64,000 nucleotides of DNA from CALINB01 sp938045325 (lineage in GTDB: Bacteria > Pseudomonadota > Alphaproteobacteria > Rhodospirillales > CALINB01). Shown here piece by piece: positions 9,168-18,578 of the stretch (position 1 is the stretch's first letter; every line of letters begins with the position of its first letter). The translations under genes were made by a program, and so were the position numbers. The stretch is taken from positions 310,001-374,000 of the forward strand of contig JAYNQW010000001.1 in assembly GCA_038114465.1 (NCBI GenBank), given 5' to 3'. The notes beneath the pieces were generated by a model that saw only the letters and a list, made by a program, of their open reading frames with translations, searched no databases and was not told the DNA's origin.

Positions 9168-10214
9168 TTATCCGGGCAGAGAATCGTCAAGATTCCACAG
9201 AGATTTCCATTCATTGTCGGCACAATAAATACGGTAGACCAGTTCCATCGTTTTTAAGGCGTCATGCGATGTGCCGTGTTCAATCGGTTTCTTTTTCAAA
9301 ATAGCATCAGCGAAATCAGCGATTTCATCGCTCCAGGATGGATCGTTGTTGTATCGCTTGGTCTCTTCTTGTGGATCGCCCTGGTCGTCTCCGCCGCGGC
9401 GGGCAATCGTCAGGGTTTCCGCGCCATAACTTTTCGATCCGGATAAAATACCGCTCAAGGTCAAGGCGCCTTTCGCCAAGGTAATGTCCAAATGAAAACG
9501 GTGCCTCCAAGAGGTTGCCGAAGAATGTAACATGGCCACGGTCCCTGATTTTGCGCGCATTAAGGCATAGGCGTTATCTTCAACTTCGTGACCCCAAAAA
9601 CCGTTTGATATAAAGCTGTGAACATCTTCAAACTCACCGGCAAACAGCCGAAGCAAATCGACCATATGGATTCCTTGATCTAAAAGCACGCCGCCACCGG
9701 CAAGATCACGCTCCGTGCGCCATGATGTTTGTCCGAAGGTGATGAGTTGCGATTTTCCATATATGCCACGCATATTGACCACGGCCCCTAAATCGCCACT
9801 TTGGATAATGGATAGGGCTTCGCGGACCGAATCGTGATAGCGGTGGTTAAATCCGTATTTCAGTTTCAAGCTGGGATGATTTCGCTCACAGTCGATGACC
9901 CTTAAAATATCAGACAGATCGCGACCCGGTGGTTTTTCGCAAAAAACATGAAGGCCTTTTTCCAGGCCGGCAATGGTGGCATCCGGGTTAATGTCGTTCG
10001 TGAGACAAACAATTAATACATCGAGTTTTTCTTTTTCGAGCAACGGTTCAAAACGGTCGTAATAGCGAACGCCGTCATCAAAGGCGCCTTCGTGCTCTAA
10101 TACCCGATCGCATACGGCGACTGTCTTCATGTCCGGATGCTGGTCGACGACTTCCCTGCGTCGTTGGCCGACGACGCCGTATCCGGCAATGCCGACTTTA
10201 AGCTGATCCGTCAC
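9168..10214 (-). CDS. Gfo/Idh/MocA-family oxidoreductase
   Basis: A 348-residue NAD(P)-dependent oxidoreductase. The Rossmann motif GIAGYGVVGQRR is at the N-terminus, the FCEKPPG motif carries the catalytic Lys, and the C-terminal domain contains LLDQGIHMVDLLR. The family oxidises or reduces sugar hydroxyls, often at C3 or on nucleotide sugars. The start ATG overlaps the stop of the next upstream Gfo/Idh/MocA gene (ATGA), so the pair is coupled and may act sequentially or as a complex. Relatives in polysaccharide loci make 3-keto or 3-amino sugars, but no dedicated aminotransferase adjoins this pair. Confidence 0.88.
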   Translation of the reverse strand: MTDQLKVGIAGYGVVGQRRREVVDQHPDMKTVAVCDRVLEHEGAFDDGVRYYDRFEPLLEKEKLDVLIVCLTNDINPDATIAGLEKGLHVFCEKPPGRDLSDILRVIDCERNHPSLKLKYGFNHRYHDSVREALSIIQSGDLGAVVNMRGIYGKSQLITFGQTSWRTERDLAGGGVLLDQGIHMVDLLRLFAGEFEDVHSFISNGFWGHEVEDNAYALMRAKSGTVAMLHSSATSWRHRFHLDITLAKGALTLSGILSGSKSYGAETLTIARRGGDDQGDPQEETKRYNNDPSWSDEIADFADAILKKKPIEHGTSHDALKTMELVYRIYCADNEWKSLWNLDDSLPG

Positions 10215-11320
10215 GATGGGGGTGTCCGGTATAGATTGGAAATTTCGTCATTGTTCCGGCCGAGACGGTTTGAGGATTGATCGCTATCAGCCTCGGCCCA
10301 ATCGCCGGTTTCATCAGAGCGGTAGAAGGCGTGCAATAATCTCAACGTTTTTAAGCAATCGTCTTGCGATACCGGATAGGGGACCGTGCCATTCAGATCT
10401 GCGACGATATCGCGATAGAGAGCGGTGTGGCCATAGCCGTAAACCGCGCCATGGCCCTTAATGCCGACGAAGTCTTCGCTATGGGCTTCGCAGGCATTCG
10501 GATCGGGTGAAAAGATTTGCAATTCATTGACGGCAATGCCGCCGATTTGCGCCAACCCTTCCGAGCCAACAATGGAAAGTGATGCTTCGTAATCGTCCGG
10601 CCGTGCCGCAGTGGTAACCTCGAGGTCGCCGACGGCGCCGCTATCATAAGCGATTGTTGCGACCACGGTGTCTTCTGCCTCGATATCCGCGCCTAAGGTT
10701 CGCATGGTGGCGTTGACTTTCGATACTTCGCCGCCGAGATAGCGCAGCAGGTCGATATGGTGAATGCCTTGATTGGTTAGCGCACCGCCGTCGTGCGATA
10801 GGGTGCCTCGCCAGGGTGCCAAATCGTAGTACCGCTGCGGTCGGCACCAACGGACCCGCACCGACATTATGCGGATATCGCCCAACTCACCGCTTGATAA
10901 TGCGGCTTTTACACGTTGGACGGCTTTGTTGTAGCGATTTTGAAAGACGGGAAAGACCTTGGTGCCTTGCTCGGTGGCGGCTTGATACGTGGACGCTACC
11001 TGCTCAAGGCGCATGAACGTCGGCTTTTCGATAATAACATGCTTGCCGTACGACTCGATGATGTCTCCGGCGTGTTCGGCGTGCATGCCGGAGGGTGTGA
11101 TCACGGCAACGATATCGATCTCCGGAACATCATTCAGCATATCGTGATAATTCGAAAAATACGGGACATTAGAGTCTCTTGCGTATTCTTTCGCCTTGTC
11201 CTCGATGAGATCGCAAACGGCGGCAACGTCGACGCCATCTACTTCACCGATAGAGCGGCAATGATGTCCGGCGATGCGTCCGCATCCGATTAAGGCAACT
11301 TTAAGCGATTTATTCGTCAT
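10211..11320 (-). CDS. Gfo/Idh/MocA-family oxidoreductase
   Basis: A 369-residue paralogue of the neighbouring enzyme: ALIGCGRIAGHH at the N-terminus, IIEKPTF with the catalytic Lys, and LTNQGIHHIDLLRYLGGE in the substrate domain. A C-terminal tail of about 30 polar residues follows the catalytic domain. Its stop overlaps the start of the downstream paralogue by 4 bases. The likely role is dehydrogenation of a sugar or nucleotide sugar for the surface glycan; the exact step cannot be assigned. Confidence 0.88.
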   Translation of the reverse strand: MTNKSLKVALIGCGRIAGHHCRSIGEVDGVDVAAVCDLIEDKAKEYARDSNVPYFSNYHDMLNDVPEIDIVAVITPSGMHAEHAGDIIESYGKHVIIEKPTFMRLEQVASTYQAATEQGTKVFPVFQNRYNKAVQRVKAALSSGELGDIRIMSVRVRWCRPQRYYDLAPWRGTLSHDGGALTNQGIHHIDLLRYLGGEVSKVNATMRTLGADIEAEDTVVATIAYDSGAVGDLEVTTAARPDDYEASLSIVGSEGLAQIGGIAVNELQIFSPDPNACEAHSEDFVGIKGHGAVYGYGHTALYRDIVADLNGTVPYPVSQDDCLKTLRLLHAFYRSDETGDWAEADSDQSSNRLGRNNDEISNLYRTPPS

Positions 11321-11338
11321 GGGGCTGATGATGTTGCT

Positions 11339-12958
11339 TCAAGTCGATGTTATATTGGCGTGTTTATCATCGAATAGTAAAAAATTCCAAATTTTCATAT
11401 CCGGCTCTGAAAATATTTGATCCCATTCGGCTGAAGGAGCGGCAACGTTCAGTTTAATTTGGCTTTCGATATCCCCAAGGGTTACGGCTGGCACTTTGAC
11501 GTCGAGCGGTAATATATCGATGGCAATTTTATCATCAAGAATCAGTCTATATGTGGGCACACCCATTAAGACGGCCTCAAGGCCTGAAGTCCCGGTGCAA
11601 AATACGACTGCGGATAATCCTTTTTGTTCCGTCAGCATTTGTTTTGTTCTGCTCATGTATTGGGTTTCGCGAAAATTTGCGGGGTACATGGGATGTTCTT
11701 TTATGAGCACCCGATTTTTACTAGCGGCTAATTTTTCAGCTGCTCGAATTTGGCGTTGCGAGACCTGGGAATCAGCAGACAAGGGAATAAATATCGGGCC
11801 TGATGGGTCGTAACAATTTTTTTGAAATTTTTTGAAACGCAATGCGCCGCCAATAATCAGTCTTTCCGCCGGCACTCCCCAAGCGGCGATTTCATCTCGA
11901 TAAGCGGGTCCATTGCAGATGACCATGTCCGGTATACTGCTAAGGCCGTCCGGGTTTGTAGCCGTCGAATAGTTGATTTGATGGGGCCCGACGGCCGTAT
12001 GTTGATAGCCGAGCGTTTTAACGCCATATTTTTTGGCAGAACGGCATAAATTACGCTCCCACGAATGATTTTCCCAAGGCCAGCAGACACAAGCGGGTTT
12101 CACATGTTTTAGCCAGCGTTCCTGGCAATAGGATTGCCAGCGAATCATTGCTGGTCCACCCCCGCCATTTTCAATTGCGGCAGCGCGTAATATCAGCCAG
12201 CGGAAGCGTTCCTTTTCGCCTTCCATTTTTGGCGACCAGCGAACAAACAACAACCGAACAGCATCCGCAATATTGCCCCAAGCATGGATGGCCGCCGTTC
12301 TTTTATCGTCCAATAAACGGTTTAAATCATTGCCGGTACTATCGCCATGCAGCAAACGCTTGAGGCGGGGCATCTTCGTCATGAGATCGCCGAAGTAGGC
12401 ATCATAACTGTCGGCACGGCTTTGAGGGTGGGAGTACACTAAAAGAACCGAATCGTTGGATGAAATTCGAATCCGCACGGGATGCGCCGTTAATGACAAA
12501 ACAGCCACTCGCAAGGCGACCTTTAATCGTGCAAGCGTGCCGCGAATGAAATGGTAGGCTTTTTGAGGCCATAATATGGGCGGGTGTCCGGCATTGATCC
12601 CTGAAAGCCCAGCTAGGTGTCGGAATAGCCATGGATCGTCGCAAACAATCAGGCATCGTTCTGTGCGGGTCATGAGCGTTTCAGCAATTTTTTCCCATGC
12701 CAAGCAGATGCCGAAATCGGAACCATAAGCCGTTGCTGTTGGCGCGCGGGCTGCATCGGCACCGGGGTCGTTTGCCATGGCGATGCCGAGCTTTGTCCAG
12801 AGAGGCAATATTTGCACGAAAGTGTCCTCGAGCAACTTTTCCAGCATCGGAAGTTTTCGACTGGTATCGAGCGACATTGCTGTGCCGGCGATGCCGAGCC
12901 AAAAATCATAGTCCGACGATGGCGGAAGATTGTTGGATGTTCGGAGAAGTACTGTCAC
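11339..12958 (-). CDS. Probable GT-B-like surface carbohydrate biosynthesis protein
   Basis: A 539-residue soluble protein that I do not recognise with certainty. The C-terminal half has features of capsule/LPS glycosyltransferases with a GT-B fold: GVKTLGYQHTAVGP, VLIKEHPMYP (a KxHP-type donor-site motif) and CTGTSGLEAVLMGVPTY. The layout resembles the Leptospira-type surface carbohydrate biosynthesis family described as TIGR04326; this is recalled and untested. The start appears to be GTG 12958; an in-frame ATG lies 81 bases downstream. It is the last minus-strand gene before the divergent plus-strand gene at 13054, so a promoter is expected between them. Predicted cytoplasmic role: sugar transfer to a lipid-linked glycan. 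Confidence 0.6.
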   Translation of the reverse strand: MTVLLRTSNNLPPSSDYDFWLGIAGTAMSLDTSRKLPMLEKLLEDTFVQILPLWTKLGIAMANDPGADAARAPTATAYGSDFGICLAWEKIAETLMTRTERCLIVCDDPWLFRHLAGLSGINAGHPPILWPQKAYHFIRGTLARLKVALRVAVLSLTAHPVRIRISSNDSVLLVYSHPQSRADSYDAYFGDLMTKMPRLKRLLHGDSTGNDLNRLLDDKRTAAIHAWGNIADAVRLLFVRWSPKMEGEKERFRWLILRAAAIENGGGGPAMIRWQSYCQERWLKHVKPACVCWPWENHSWERNLCRSAKKYGVKTLGYQHTAVGPHQINYSTATNPDGLSSIPDMVICNGPAYRDEIAAWGVPAERLIIGGALRFKKFQKNCYDPSGPIFIPLSADSQVSQRQIRAAEKLAASKNRVLIKEHPMYPANFRETQYMSRTKQMLTEQKGLSAVVFCTGTSGLEAVLMGVPTYRLILDDKIAIDILPLDVKVPAVTLGDIESQIKLNVAAPSAEWDQIFSEPDMKIWNFLLFDDKHANITST

Positions 12959-13053
12959 AACAAAGCTTTTTCTAGAACAAAGATGGATTATCAGCAGTAG
13001 AAATATGTGCGATAGTCGGCATCACTCATTCGTATAAATCCAAGAGAGACACA

Positions 13054-14013
13054 ATGGCGCAAAGCAATAAGAAATTTTTAGAAGATGTATTTTCAGCGCT
13101 CCGGGAAACAGATGCGCAGGGGCTTAACAGTAATAAAGGGCAAGACATTCTGGGCGGACTTAGCGGTCTGAAAACAGTCGGTGCGCTGCAGCGTCTGGCA
13201 GGTTTGTTCAAAAGTTACGATGATGCGTGTTACCTTGAGGTTGGTGTTTTTCAAGGTTTAAGCTTGCTTTCTGTTGCCCTTGATCAGCCGAATGTCTCTT
13301 GTTTTGGTATCGACGATTTTTCAATCCTCGATCCTGAACAAAAAAATCTCGCTTTGGTTAAAGAGCGGATGGAAAAGTTAAATGTTGAAAATGCAATATT
13401 AATCAATGAAGGCTTTGAGGAAGCTTTTGATCATCTGGATGACTACCTTCAAGGCCGGAAAATCGGCGTATATTTTTATGATGGCGCACACGATTACCGA
13501 AGCCAAATAATGGGCTTAGCATTTGTACAGGCGTACTTACATGAAAATTGCGTGTTAATTGTTGATGATGCAAATTATGAATTTGTCCGCCAGTCGAGCG
13601 TCGATTTTCTAAAATCATTTCCGTCGTACAAACTGGCATTCGAAGCTTACAGCCCGGCACACCCGGCGAATATGGATAAAGCCACATTGCAAAAACACGA
13701 AGCCGGATGGCTCAACGGCATTAATATCCTTGTCAGCGATCCGGACAATTTATTGCCCGTTATGTTGCCAGCAGTTAATCCGGATAAAAGCCTGTATGTG
13801 AACGATTGGCTTGTGCATCGTCATCCACTTGCACATCAAGCGGCAGAGGCCCTAGACCGTTTATGCGACGACTCTTTATCTGACGGTTTGGGTAAATCTT
13901 CCGGAATCGAAAACAAATCAGATGCGGGAGGCAAGACAGGCACACTATTTTACAATCGAAACACGTTCAGTGAGGGTTTGCCTGAAAGTCGATTTAACGC
14001 GTTTAAAAACTAA
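13054..14013 (+). CDS. SAM-dependent methyltransferase-like protein with C-terminal extension
   Basis: A 319-residue protein. The N-terminal 200 residues fit a class I methyltransferase of the Methyltransf_24 type: YLEVGVFQGLSLLS for SAM binding, CFGIDDFS, YFYDGAHDY and VLIVDDANY. The last 100 residues are less conserved and end in a polar, Gly- and Ser-rich tail. ATG 13054 is preceded by AAGAGAG at good spacing, and a TATAAAT lies just upstream. It is one of two plus-strand genes in the locus and so has its own promoter. The acceptor is unknown; O-methylation of a glycan or of the phosphoramidate is conceivable but not shown. Confidence 0.75.
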   Translation: MAQSNKKFLEDVFSALRETDAQGLNSNKGQDILGGLSGLKTVGALQRLAGLFKSYDDACYLEVGVFQGLSLLSVALDQPNVSCFGIDDFSILDPEQKNLALVKERMEKLNVENAILINEGFEEAFDHLDDYLQGRKIGVYFYDGAHDYRSQIMGLAFVQAYLHENCVLIVDDANYEFVRQSSVDFLKSFPSYKLAFEAYSPAHPANMDKATLQKHEAGWLNGINILVSDPDNLLPVMLPAVNPDKSLYVNDWLVHRHPLAHQAAEALDRLCDDSLSDGLGKSSGIENKSDAGGKTGTLFYNRNTFSEGLPESRFNAFKN

Positions 14014-14055
14014 CGGGTGATTTGCAAACGTATTTTTTTTCGGCGCCGCTTCTGA

Positions 14056-15060
14056 TTAGTTGTCCGGCGTTAAGCGTCTTCCGAAATCATTAGGTATGTG
14101 GCCGCGAAATTGAGATTCGTTAAAAACGTAATCTAACGCTAGCTTCCCTACCTTAGCAGTAAAATGTGAATTTTCGTAATACAGACTGTTATTCGTTGTT
14201 ACTGAATTTAAGCCGGAAAAATCCCATACGCTTCCTGCAATCGATGTTATTGCGGCTAGCCAATCTTGATAGACCTTGGTATCGAATGATTTAAATCTTA
14301 AATGATGAATAGGATTAATGAGAATTTTAAAATCAATTTTTTCCCTTTTAAATAACTGAATAACTTTTTCAAAATATTCTATCTGTTTTTGATTAGGTTT
14401 AGGCGAAGACCGGTTCCAGGCATTAGGAAATCGTTTTTTGATATAGGAATTTATATCTTTTTTCATCCATCTATCAAATAAGGGAAGTTTATACTCGCCT
14501 GTATCGACTTGGAACTTGTACCAAGTTTTGTGTTTAATCAGATTACCGTAAAGCGCGATTAAATAATGCTTTGGATGAGGCCAAAAATATTTCCAAAAAA
14601 ATAACAGCTTGTTTTGTCTTGAGACGTCCGGATGCTCGATGCTTAATAGCGGAAGGTTTGTTTGGTTTGGATCCAGATAAAAACGGTCGAAATCCAGAGC
14701 CCACACAATCATTTTTGGTTTATTATTTTTAAGCAACCAATGAATTTTTATATATGCACCATATGTCGTTTCTGAGTCGGCATTTAAATTATAAAATTTA
14801 TATCCCGTTAATCTTTGGGCCACCTCTACTGGATAAAAATTTGCGCGGGAACTACCGATAATAAATCCGTCAAATTTATTCAATTTTAAATGCTCGATTT
14901 TTAAGAATCGGGTATTGGGTTCAAAGTTTCGTTGATTGAAATTTGTAAATCCGAATACTTTGTAGGCATCAATTGATATGGCCCAAATACCATTGAGAAA
15001 CAGCAACAGTCCAAGCAACAGCAAGAGCCAAAGTGTATATTTTCTTGTATCGGCTGCCAT
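14056..15060 (-). CDS. Membrane-anchored SGNH-like protein, partner of MBOAT
   Basis: A 334-residue protein starting at ATG 15060, 2 bases after the MBOAT stop. Residues 9-27 form a Leu-rich membrane anchor; a longer reading would run back into the MBOAT gene. The periplasmic part has FIIGSSRANFYP, where the SGNH nucleophile block GDS is replaced by GSS, and a C-terminal NSHFTAKVG that can supply the catalytic His. DltD- and AlgJ-like partners of MBOAT enzymes have this arrangement. The base composition is AT-rich compared with the flanking housekeeping genes. Inferred role: delivery of an acyl group to the glycan. Confidence 0.7.
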   Translation of the reverse strand: MAADTRKYTLWLLLLLGLLLFLNGIWAISIDAYKVFGFTNFNQRNFEPNTRFLKIEHLKLNKFDGFIIGSSRANFYPVEVAQRLTGYKFYNLNADSETTYGAYIKIHWLLKNNKPKMIVWALDFDRFYLDPNQTNLPLLSIEHPDVSRQNKLLFFWKYFWPHPKHYLIALYGNLIKHKTWYKFQVDTGEYKLPLFDRWMKKDINSYIKKRFPNAWNRSSPKPNQKQIEYFEKVIQLFKREKIDFKILINPIHHLRFKSFDTKVYQDWLAAITSIAGSVWDFSGLNSVTTNNSLYYENSHFTAKVGKLALDYVFNESQFRGHIPNDFGRRLTPDN

Positions 15061-15062
15061 AA

Positions 15063-16544
15063 TCAAAATTGAAAATAAAGAAACTCTGAAGTGTTTCTGA
15101 GCATGTAAATAGAAGCAAATCCGAGTGAGGCGAAAATAACCGCGTAGCTGCGCACGGCCTGCCAAGGTTTAATAAAATGCATAGAAACCGGTTGAGCTGG
15201 GGCTGCGTCACTTAAAGGTTGTTGAAGATTCATCCATGTTTGGCTATTCGGGGCCATGAATGCAATTAAGGCCGCGCAGGCAATCATCGAAAAACCTATT
15301 AAGTCCGGCGTTCCCAAATGGTTTTGCCCAATAAGGCCGAGAATGATTGAAATAGCGGCATCGAAGCTTTCAGCCCGGAAAAAGACCCAACTGATGACCA
15401 CAGCCATAAAAGTAATCACGGCTGCAAGACTTTTATAAAAGAGGAGGCTCTCATAGTTTCCGAGAGCCGTTGTCATGGCAAAGCGGCGCCAAAGAACATT
15501 GATTGTAATATATAATCCGTGCAGTCCGCCCCAAATAACAAACGTCCAACTTGCACCATGCCAAAGGCCACCAAGCAGCATTGTAATCATGATATTGATA
15601 AGCCGCCGGGCCGGACCATGTCGATTGCCACCTAAGGGTATATAAAGATAATCGCGCAAAAACCTCGATAAGGTCATATGCCAGCGTCGCCAAAAATCTA
15701 CAATCGAAAGTGCCTTGTAGGGCGAGTTGAAATTGAACGGCAGCTTTATGCCAAACAACCGGGCGAGTCCGATTGCCATATCCGAATATCCGGAAAAATC
15801 AAAATATAGCTGAAACGTGTAAGCAAGCGTTCCCGTCCAGGCATTAAAAAATGAAATTGTTTGGCCGTTCTGAGCTGAATCAAATACGGGTGTTGCATAT
15901 AACGCAAGGTTATCCGCAATCAGGATTTTCTTTGCCAAGCCAATGATGAAAATACTGATGCCAATAGCGAAATTTTCAAAGGCGTTTGATTTTAGTGCGT
16001 TGCCGAGAAATTGGGGCAAAGCTTCTTTATGATAAACAATTGGACCGGCTATAAGTTGCGGGAAAAAAGTGACATACAAACAATACGGCAAGAAGGGGTA
16101 TCGTCTTGTTTCAAGCTTATATGAATCAACGAGATATGAAATTTGTTGAAACGTGAAAAATGATATTGCCAATGGCAATACAATGGTTTCGATTTGTATA
16201 TCAAACCTTGTGATTGCATTTAAATTTGAAATAAAAAATCCGGCGTATTTATAGTACGCAATCAGAGATAAATTAAATGCGATGCCGATAATCAGGACGG
16301 CACGTCGATACGCTGTAGGATATTTTATAAATGTATTAAGCCAACGTCCTATAACATAATTCACTGTTATCGAGGACAAAATCAGCAGTAAGTATTTAGG
16401 ATTCCACCAGCTATAAAAAAAGAGAGATGCCGCGATAAGCCAAAGAATGAGGGGTGTTGTGTGATTCGATTTTCGAAGCACAAGAAAACCGACAAAAGTT
16501 ATCGGTAAAAAAACAAACAAAAATATGTCTGAGTTAAAAAGCAA
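15063..16544 (-). CDS. MBOAT-family membrane O-acyltransferase (second copy)
   Basis: A 493-residue polytopic membrane protein with QLYFDFSGYSDMAIG, FWRRWHMTLSRFLRDYLYIPLGGNR and GGLWHGASWTF, as in AlgI. I place the start at TTG 16544, giving MLFNSDIFLFVF. This matches the N-termini of the other two MBOATs here (MLFSS and MLFNS), and the TTG lies one base after the TAG (16548-16546) of the upstream gene. An upstream TTG at 16577 would add an 11-residue unrelated leader. The SGNH partner follows immediately (14056-15060). Confidence 0.9.
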   Translation of the reverse strand: MLFNSDIFLFVFLPITFVGFLVLRKSNHTTPLILWLIAASLFFYSWWNPKYLLLILSSITVNYVIGRWLNTFIKYPTAYRRAVLIIGIAFNLSLIAYYKYAGFFISNLNAITRFDIQIETIVLPLAISFFTFQQISYLVDSYKLETRRYPFLPYCLYVTFFPQLIAGPIVYHKEALPQFLGNALKSNAFENFAIGISIFIIGLAKKILIADNLALYATPVFDSAQNGQTISFFNAWTGTLAYTFQLYFDFSGYSDMAIGLARLFGIKLPFNFNSPYKALSIVDFWRRWHMTLSRFLRDYLYIPLGGNRHGPARRLINIMITMLLGGLWHGASWTFVIWGGLHGLYITINVLWRRFAMTTALGNYESLLFYKSLAAVITFMAVVISWVFFRAESFDAAISIILGLIGQNHLGTPDLIGFSMIACAALIAFMAPNSQTWMNLQQPLSDAAPAQPVSMHFIKPWQAVRSYAVIFASLGFASIYMLRNTSEFLYFQF

Positions 16545-16545
16545 T

Positions 16546-17367
16546 CTACAAAGCGATCCTAGAATACGAAGTATCAAGAAATAAGTAGCTTGCCTCGATA
16601 TCCTTTAAGGCTCGACCCGCGTCGAGCATGCGCTGTTCAATTGAAACAAATCCGCTATAGTTAATTTTATAAAGAAAACTGGCAATTTGATCATGTGGTA
16701 CTTTCCCTGTTGAGCCGATAACGCCCAGTCCCGGTTCATTTGCGTGGAAATGTGTAATGTAGGGTGCGGCATCACAGAAAACAGCCTCCTTCACTTCACC
16801 ATTTTCGGCTAAAGCCTTGGCATCTAACTGAACCTTGAGCGCCGGGTGGTTGACAGCCTCGACAATCTTGATCGAGTCGTAAACGGAATTTATGAAGTCC
16901 GAATCGGCGGGCCCTAACGGTTCGAAACAAAAGCAGGTGCCGTGCGATTCAATTCGATGTGTTAATTCGCCCATGAACGAGATTGCCTCGTCGTAAGCAT
17001 CATTTTCCGGAACGTCACCACGATGTCGCCCGCCGCCCCAAATCAAGGTTTTGCCACCAAGATCCCGGCAGACGCCTGATAAATGCGTAAAAAAATCTAA
17101 GGTCCTCTTGGTTGTCCGGGTGTCTTGGAAAAGCCCGAGCTCGGGTTGATCAAAGAGAAGTGAGTGTAGCCCGACGACGGAGAGTCCGGCTTGTTCGACT
17201 TCACGGCGGTAGCCTGAAACTTCACTAGCACTTAAGCCCAGCCATGTTTCCTGCCAAATTCGGCTTGGCGCGACCTCCAGGCCTGATAAACCTAGGGATG
17301 CCAACTGAGACAATTCAATTCGATGGTTATAGGCTGGTAGAGCGATATTGGATACGGCGAATTTCAC
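16546..17367 (-). CDS. Sugar phosphate isomerase/epimerase (xylose isomerase-like TIM barrel)
   Basis: A 273-residue AP-endonuclease-2/xylose isomerase-like TIM barrel. The expected metal-site pattern is visible: CFEPLGP (Glu), QLDAKAL (Asp), HFHANEPG (His) and a C-terminal SIEQR (Glu). Members isomerise or epimerise free sugars, inositols or hydroxypyruvate. It overlaps the upstream SGNH gene by 4 bases and abuts the MBOAT gene, so it belongs to the polysaccharide operon. The substrate is unknown. It might supply a sugar for the phosphoramidate or acylated unit, or feed the Gfo/Idh/MocA pair. Confidence 0.82.
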   Translation of the reverse strand: MKFAVSNIALPAYNHRIELSQLASLGLSGLEVAPSRIWQETWLGLSASEVSGYRREVEQAGLSVVGLHSLLFDQPELGLFQDTRTTKRTLDFFTHLSGVCRDLGGKTLIWGGGRHRGDVPENDAYDEAISFMGELTHRIESHGTCFCFEPLGPADSDFINSVYDSIKIVEAVNHPALKVQLDAKALAENGEVKEAVFCDAAPYITHFHANEPGLGVIGSTGKVPHDQIASFLYKINYSGFVSIEQRMLDAGRALKDIEASYLFLDTSYSRIAL

Positions 17368-18578
17368 GTGACATTCAATAGTGTCTTGATGGTTTCAGCA
17401 ATTTTTTGCGCCGCTAAACGATTGCCTGCTGCTGATAAGTGACCGCCGTAACGGTCGTCGATATAATTATCAGCATCTTTGTTGCTAGCGGCAAACATTG
17501 GTCCCAAGTCAATAATTTCTAATTCGTTAGAAATACGATCGAGAAAATTTGCATAATAGTGATCTCCGGATCTGATCAAATGTAAATCATAAAGCTGCGG
17601 CAAAAAAACAAGTACCGGAATGGCTCCTTTTTGCCGAGTAAAATTTGCAAACCGTTGAACGATAGTCCTTAACAACATGACAGGCTCGTGCTCACAATAT
17701 AATTCAGCGGCAATATTAATATTTCTCTTCATCACCTGATTAAAGGCATTGCGCCCTTCATGAGCCATGCGGTCGCATAAAGCCGCTTTTAATAACGGTA
17801 AATTGCGTTTACGGGAATGCCACAGATGCCAAAGATATGGAAATCTCAGCATGTCCGGCACAAATTTACGTTGATAAAAGAAGTCCTGTTTTTGCAGTAA
17901 AGGCAGACATTTATCGATTGCAAAAAACTGTTCATAAGTTTGAACGGGATTTTCGATGAGAGCCAATTCGTCTTTATCAGAAAGGGAAAATTTCGGTTTA
18001 AAGGCAAAAGTGTTTCCGTATTCGCTAAAATGTTTCCAGACACTCAGAACGCGGCTAATGGTTTCCGGAACGACACCAATAATAACAACCGGAGCCGGGC
18101 ATTTATCGTATTCACGTTCAAGGCGTAACAAGGCTTGATCAAGGCCGTAATTGCCGATACCAAAGTTTGCAACGCGGGCATTAAGTGCGTGGGATAACTG
18201 CTCAGGCCATGTCTCAGTGTCTTCGACCTGCCGGCAAAATGTGTACGAATCGCCATAGGCCAACACAGAAATTCGGGCATCCGCATATCCGGGGCTTGAA
18301 CGTGCACCGAGTGGATCAATGCTGTAAGCGGCATGGGTTTCGCCCCAACCCGTATCAATACCGTTTGTGTTCGGTTTTCGACACCAACCGAGTTCAGGGT
18401 CCCAGCCATGTGCTATAAATTTATCCAGCCCGGGAATATCGATTGTTGGGCTTAAGTCCTGCGGCGTAACAATCCACTGGCAAGTGCGTTTGAGAAAGTG
18501 GACAGCCGTTGCCGCGGTGATTTCGCCGACGAGCAGAGCGCCCGTAACAAGCATTAAAATTGAAAAGGGCTCAATCAA
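17364..18578 (-). CDS. Membrane-anchored SGNH/GDSL hydrolase-like protein
   Basis: About 404 residues: an N-terminal hydrophobic segment followed by an SGNH domain. AYGDSYTFCRQ provides the GDS nucleophile block, NFGIGNYGLDQ resembles block II/III, and DDRYGGHLSAAGNRLA supplies Asp-His near the C-terminus. The start is probably TTG 18578, overlapping the kinase stop by 8 bases; ATG 18554 is an alternative that keeps most of the anchor. It lies directly downstream of the phosphoramidate genes and is a fourth SGNH protein without its own adjacent MBOAT. It could be a deacetylase or an acyl- or phosphoramidate-handling enzyme at the periplasmic face. Confidence 0.75.
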   Translation of the reverse strand: MIEPFSILMLVTGALLVGEITAATAVHFLKRTCQWIVTPQDLSPTIDIPGLDKFIAHGWDPELGWCRKPNTNGIDTGWGETHAAYSIDPLGARSSPGYADARISVLAYGDSYTFCRQVEDTETWPEQLSHALNARVANFGIGNYGLDQALLRLEREYDKCPAPVVIIGVVPETISRVLSVWKHFSEYGNTFAFKPKFSLSDKDELALIENPVQTYEQFFAIDKCLPLLQKQDFFYQRKFVPDMLRFPYLWHLWHSRKRNLPLLKAALCDRMAHEGRNAFNQVMKRNINIAAELYCEHEPVMLLRTIVQRFANFTRQKGAIPVLVFLPQLYDLHLIRSGDHYYANFLDRISNELEIIDLGPMFAASNKDADNYIDDRYGGHLSAAGNRLAAQKIAETIKTLLNVT

